Under the pieces are notes generated by a model. It did not search any database and was not told the DNA's origin. It was given only the letters and a program-made list of their open reading frames with translations. From positions 1-64,000 of the forward strand of contig JACKBM010000031.1 in assembly GCA_020634575.1 (NCBI GenBank): a DNA stretch of 64,000 nucleotides, written 5' to 3'. Both the position numbers and the translations under genes were made by a program. This DNA is from Ardenticatenales bacterium. Lineage in GTDB: Bacteria; Chloroflexota; Anaerolineae; Promineifilales; Promineifilaceae. Below are positions 60,719 through 64,000 of this stretch, one piece after another (positions within the stretch are counted from its first letter, which is position 1; each line of letters begins with the position of its first letter).

Positions 60719-61216
60719 TCAGGCAGCGATTTCTAGCAACGCCCCATGCAGCCGGCCAAAATACCAGCCATCGATCCGGGGCGCCGCTGCCCCCAGGGCC
60801 GTGAGCATACTTTTGATCTGCTCCCGATGTTCGGTGGCATGATTAATTGCCTGCACCAGCACCACCCAGGGGGCGATCGTGTACCCATCAAATTGGAAGT
60901 TCCCGCTCAGCGCCTCGCTCGGCGCCGTTCGGGCCAGATCATTCAACCCCTCGCCAGTGAGACGCAAGGCTGCGGCCAGTTCAGCCAAAGGCGGAATTGC
61001 CGGCCATTTGTAACGATGCTCGATGCCAAGCAACTGCGACAGGTAACTCTCCTGGGCATCCAGCAGGTGCCAGAGGGTAAAGCGAATACTGCCCTTGGTC
61101 GCCGAATCAGGCTCATGATCCAGTTGGGCGTCGCTCAGGTCGGCGCAGGCTGCCATGATTTGCATGTTGGCCCAATGGTTGTGTTCAAACAGTTTGAGAA
61201 GGATATTTTCAGGCAT
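60719..61216 (-). CDS. DinB family protein
   Basis: 165 residues from ATG 61216 behind GTGAGGAAAAAA; 32 codons upstream are open but unsupported. DinB fold with LFEHNHWANMQIM (first His), FTLWHLLDAQESYLSQL (second) and QAINHATEHREQIKSMLTAL (HxxxH), so the three-His metal site appears complete. Members are thiol-dependent transferases of varied role. It stands alone. Confidence 0.82.
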   Translation of the reverse strand: MPENILLKLFEHNHWANMQIMAACADLSDAQLDHEPDSATKGSIRFTLWHLLDAQESYLSQLLGIEHRYKWPAIPPLAELAAALRLTGEGLNDLARTAPSEALSGNFQFDGYTIAPWVVLVQAINHATEHREQIKSMLTALGAAAPRIDGWYFGRLHGALLEIAA

Positions 61217-61324
61217 GCATTTTTTCCTCACGATCTGGGGAGACAGTGTGACCAAGGATGACCTGTGCGTCAAACCTGAATCCAGAACAAGACCAATTCT
61301 AGATGCTGCCAAACCAGCAGTTCC

Positions 61325-63226
61325 CTAAGGTGCCCAGTCGGGATCAATTTCCTGGGCCAGGGTATAGGTCAGCCGTATCGTTTGGCCGCTGGCCAGTTCC
61401 AGAACATACAGCTCCGCATTGCCATCGACCTCCGAGACATAGAGAAGGTGTTGGCCATCGGGGGACCAGCTGGGGGCGGAATAACTTTGCACCAGATCGA
61501 GGATTGGCTGGCGGCTACCCATTGTGGCGATGAGTTCGTCCACCTGGGCGATAAAGAGGGACCGGCCGGAAATAAACGCCAGCTGCTGGCTATTAGCCGA
61601 TAAGGCAGGCAACGAGCCATTGCCAAGGGGAATTCGCTCCGTACGGTCGGTCGTTCTCAGGAACAGCCTGTAAGCCGGGTAGCGGCCAGAAGCATAGATA
61701 ATGCGCTCGCTGTCCAGCCAGACCGGCTGCAAATCTTGAATCGAATCAGTGGTATCTGTCAGCTGTGTGATCAAGCCATCAGTGAGATTCAGGATATGGA
61801 TTTCACTGTCATTTTCGGGGAAATCTGCATTGTGGGTATCCACATAAGCGATCGCCAGGCCATCCGGTGACCAGGCGGGCGACTCTTTGGGGGATAGGGA
61901 GTAGGTGAGGCGCTCAACAGCCGAGCCATCAGCATTCATGAGATAAACTTCATCATGGCCGGCGCGGTCAGAAACGAAGGCAATACGCTGGCCATCGGGC
62001 GACCAGGCCGGCTGATAATCATTGCCAGGATAATTCGTCAGACGGGTCAGGCCAGTACCATCGGCATACATGGTGTAGATCTCGAAGTTGCCATCGCGAT
62101 CTGTGGCAAAGACGAGGCGGCCCTGTAACGCCGCCATACCGGGTTGCTCCGGGGCAACCAATGGTTCGGGCGTGGGCGTCTGGCTTAGCGGGGGCACGGT
62201 CAGCCCATCACAGGTGAAAGGCAGCTCAAATTGCTGCCGCGTGGCGCCCCAGAACTGACTGGGTGTCTCATGGGGCAGGATGGGACGCAGGATAACATAA
62301 TAGGCCTGGTCACCCTCGCGAAATAGCCGGGACGACATCTTGAGGTCAAACAACGCCATCAGCGGCTCAATGTATTCCGGCGCGATCACGACGTGAGAAC
62401 TCACCGGATCACTCTTGAGTTCTGCCAAAGCAGGCAACTCGGTTGGCCAGGCCTGCAGGGAGCTCGCATCCTCATCCGTCAAGGGTTCGACCCAGAGCAC
62501 CAGGTGCTCAGGCATATAATTGGTCAATGCCACCGGCGGCTCGTAGTTCTGGAGAAATTGAAACCCGGCCTCAACCTCCGCGACCAGATAATCGGTGTAA
62601 GGTCCATAGATCGATATGCTATGATTAAATGGACCATTTACTTGAATCAGATAGCTTGATGCGCCATCACTGTATTCAGTGGTCTCATCAAACTCATATA
62701 TCATTTCTGGTGGTTCAAAAATGCCGGTTGTCTGCAATGTTCGCAAAATGTTACACATCTCGGCTACAGGCAATTGGCCTGTCCAGAGAGTGAAGCCGTC
62801 CTGCCAGCTACCACGACTGACGATTACCTGACCGTCGGCGTAAACCGCCAGGGCTGGCGTACCGCTACCCCGATAGAGATCGCTGGTTGTACCACCATCC
62901 CCCCCAAGCGCCCCAAAACGCAGCAAGAGTGGCTTGGTGGTGTAAAAAGCGAACGGCGTGACGGTGGGGAATGGCGCTGTTGTGATATACGGGATTGGCG
63001 TCAGGGAGGGAACGGGCGTAGCGGTAGGTGGCAATGGCGCAGTGGGTGTTGAAACCAGTTGAGCGGTAGCTATGGATGTCGGGAGCTGTGTAGCGATCGG
63101 TTCCAGACCGGCCGGTGTGCTCGTATGAGCGATGGTTGCCTCTAGAGTCGGTGTAGCGGGACCCTGACATGCCGCCAGGCAAAGAAGAACGATGAGGAAA
63201 AGTAGCGCGTGTTGTTGTTTAACCAT
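61325..63226 (-). CDS. Lipoprotein with TolB-like (PD40) propeller repeats
   Basis: 633 residues. A lipobox (LIVLLCLAAC) is followed by a Thr/Pro/Ala linker (~20-95), a long unassigned domain (~100-350), then five or so TolB/PD40 blades (YPGNDYQPAWSPDGQRIAFVSDRAG; SLSPKESPAWSPDGLAIAYVD; SYSAPSWSPDGQHLLYVSEVDG), each with the SPDG turn. Probably displayed on the outer face and involved in protein interaction or polysaccharide-linked functions. No partner gene is visible. Confidence 0.85.
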   Translation of the reverse strand: MVKQQHALLFLIVLLCLAACQGPATPTLEATIAHTSTPAGLEPIATQLPTSIATAQLVSTPTAPLPPTATPVPSLTPIPYITTAPFPTVTPFAFYTTKPLLLRFGALGGDGGTTSDLYRGSGTPALAVYADGQVIVSRGSWQDGFTLWTGQLPVAEMCNILRTLQTTGIFEPPEMIYEFDETTEYSDGASSYLIQVNGPFNHSISIYGPYTDYLVAEVEAGFQFLQNYEPPVALTNYMPEHLVLWVEPLTDEDASSLQAWPTELPALAELKSDPVSSHVVIAPEYIEPLMALFDLKMSSRLFREGDQAYYVILRPILPHETPSQFWGATRQQFELPFTCDGLTVPPLSQTPTPEPLVAPEQPGMAALQGRLVFATDRDGNFEIYTMYADGTGLTRLTNYPGNDYQPAWSPDGQRIAFVSDRAGHDEVYLMNADGSAVERLTYSLSPKESPAWSPDGLAIAYVDTHNADFPENDSEIHILNLTDGLITQLTDTTDSIQDLQPVWLDSERIIYASGRYPAYRLFLRTTDRTERIPLGNGSLPALSANSQQLAFISGRSLFIAQVDELIATMGSRQPILDLVQSYSAPSWSPDGQHLLYVSEVDGNAELYVLELASGQTIRLTYTLAQEIDPDWAP

Positions 63227-63257
63227 TTAGGCACCCACCCAAACGTATCCTGCTGGA

Positions 63258-64000
63258 TCAGGCAGAGAATAATTCCTGGAACGGGCTAATTGTGGCAAAG
63301 GGCGGGCGGTCCAGGATGGCGAAGACGATGTGGTGGAACCGGCCGTTAAATCGCCCACCTGCCAATAGCTGCTCAGCAAACAAACGCGCTATCGACCCCG
63401 GATCATTCTGAAAGACACCGCAGCCCCAGGCACCCAGAACCAGCTGCGCATGCCCCATCTGCAACGCGACGCTCAGCACGCGCGCCACACGCATTCGCAT
63501 GACCGGCACAATTCGCCCAACCTGCGCTGGCTCATTGGCCCTGACCGCCCCGGCATTGACCGCTGGCGCAGTCAGGATCGCCGCCGTGAACGGTTCACGC
63601 AATAACGAGCCATCATCATGCCGGAAGACCGGGACGGCCGGAGTATAGATCATATGATCAGAATAAAAGGCAGAACGATGGCGATTATTGTAATCGTACA
63701 TTTCGCGATGCTGTTGCAGGCACAGATAAAGGCCGGACGCGCGAGCCAGGCTTTCTTCCTGCGCCTGGCTGCCTCGCTGAAAGCCGCCTCCCGGATTGCG
63801 GGCTGAGGCAAAGTTAAGGACCAGGGGATTGGCCGTTGCCAGCCGGGCCGCTGCCGCCAGCGTTGTCTCATTAACGACCTCGATCGTCATTCGATACGGC
63901 GCAGGAACAGCCAACAGCCGGTCAACATTTGCCTCAATACTGGTCATCTCCTCCGGACGGATCAGCCTTGAGCTGGCCAGAGCAGTCTGCATAGCTGGCG
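63258..64000 (-). CDS. Bacterial poly(ADP-ribose) glycohydrolase (TIGR02452), 5' end outside window
   Basis: About 248 codons visible. The signature NPGGGFQRGSQAQEESLARASGLY (written in parts: NPGGGFQ, RGSQAQEESLAR) holds the GGG and QEE pair of PARG catalytic loops. The frame has an ATG at 63992 but is open to base 64000; the family usually has ~50 residues before the segment SSRLIRPEEM, so the true start is probably beyond the edge. It hydrolyses ADP-ribose chains. No PARP-like gene is in view. Confidence 0.88.
   Translation of the reverse strand, partial: PAMQTALASSRLIRPEEMTSIEANVDRLLAVPAPYRMTIEVVNETTLAAAARLATANPLVLNFASARNPGGGFQRGSQAQEESLARASGLYLCLQQHREMYDYNNRHRSAFYSDHMIYTPAVPVFRHDDGSLLREPFTAAILTAPAVNAGAVRANEPAQVGRIVPVMRMRVARVLSVALQMGHAQLVLGAWGCGVFQNDPGSIARLFAEQLLAGGRFNGRFHHIVFAILDRPPFATISPFQELFSA

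Larger units (their letters stand above)
4404..63116. repeat. ACCGGCCGGT highly iterated palindrome, at least 30 copies
   Basis: Exact copies begin at 4404, 4929, 7763, 8489, 9940, 13915, 14187, 14931, 15620, 18906, 19527, 24825, 28377, 31817, 32547, 33312, 35248, 38922, 41984, 42567, 45821, 47625, 47948, 48880, 51641, 52583, 53491, 55947, 58576 and 63107. They occur both inside genes (often read as Pro-Ala-Gly) and in spacers, about one per 2 kb. Near copies with a changed first base are also frequent. Confidence 0.85.

Overview
The window looks like a stretch of bacterial chromosome from a Chloroflexota-type organism (Anaerolineae/Ardenticatenia-like). This is inferred from several things together: high G+C (about 60% by eye), surface lipoproteins with long Thr/Pro linkers, several NarL-type two-component pairs, a cbb3-type oxidase operon with unusual subunits, and uncharacterised families typical of that phylum. 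There is no rRNA, tRNA, phage, transposase or CRISPR array, and no marker gene that fixes the taxon.

Layout. 1-4.4 kb (minus strand) is the most unusual part: a putative secreted HExxH metallopeptidase toxin, then a CHAT-protease/P-loop ATPase, then a winged-helix/TPR-like protein joined to it by a TGATG overlap, which reads as a split NLR-like (STAND) sensor. 4.6-8.6 kb holds ordinary genes (pyrE, a YigZ-type protein, a histidine phosphatase, a membrane-anchored trypsin-like protease). 8.8-16.5 kb is a run of plus-strand genes: an Lrp-type regulator, three MFS transporters (one fused to HEAT-like repeats), an aspartoacylase-like zinc enzyme and an M24 peptidase. 16.6-23.4 kb carries envelope and stress functions (PRC-barrel, DUF2156-like, S41 protease, DUF4404, VIT1/CCC1, DUF1003) and a NarL-type kinase/regulator pair.

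23.5-31.1 kb is a minus-strand cbb3-type terminal oxidase operon. In transcription order it encodes CcoN, a CcoO-CcoP-like fusion, two small membrane subunits, a soluble protein, a one-TM protein and a 1096-residue CcoN-like protein without a CuB site. 31.3-39.3 kb holds a lipoprotein, a GsiB/YflT-like stress protein, an SH3-like lipoprotein, mgtE, ftsH, an LPG-flippase-like protein and an MFS protein. 39.3-41.6 kb has a second NarL-type pair, very close to the first, plus a receiver-only protein. 41.9-46.6 kb has a ParB-like/Usp/Usp fusion, an MscS channel and a secreted PA14/SH3 protein.

46.8-64 kb is an accessory region of small, mostly minus-strand enzymes: a 41-residue basic protein, a flavin monooxygenase, three DinB/DfsB-like proteins, a protoglobin, three APH-fold kinases (one truncated beside a repeat array), an ArsR-VOC pair with a visible operator, a B3/B4 protein, a YdeI protein, two alpha/beta hydrolases, a DUF4287/DUF5655 gene under a LexA-box-like operator, a DapA-like/RraA-like pair, a TolB-propeller lipoprotein and a bacterial PARG running off the end.

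Two genome-wide habits stand out. The 10-bp palindrome ACCGGCCGGT occurs at least 30 times, spread over genes and spacers. Also, at least eight first genes have a -10 box 6-7 nt before the ATG, which implies leaderless transcripts.
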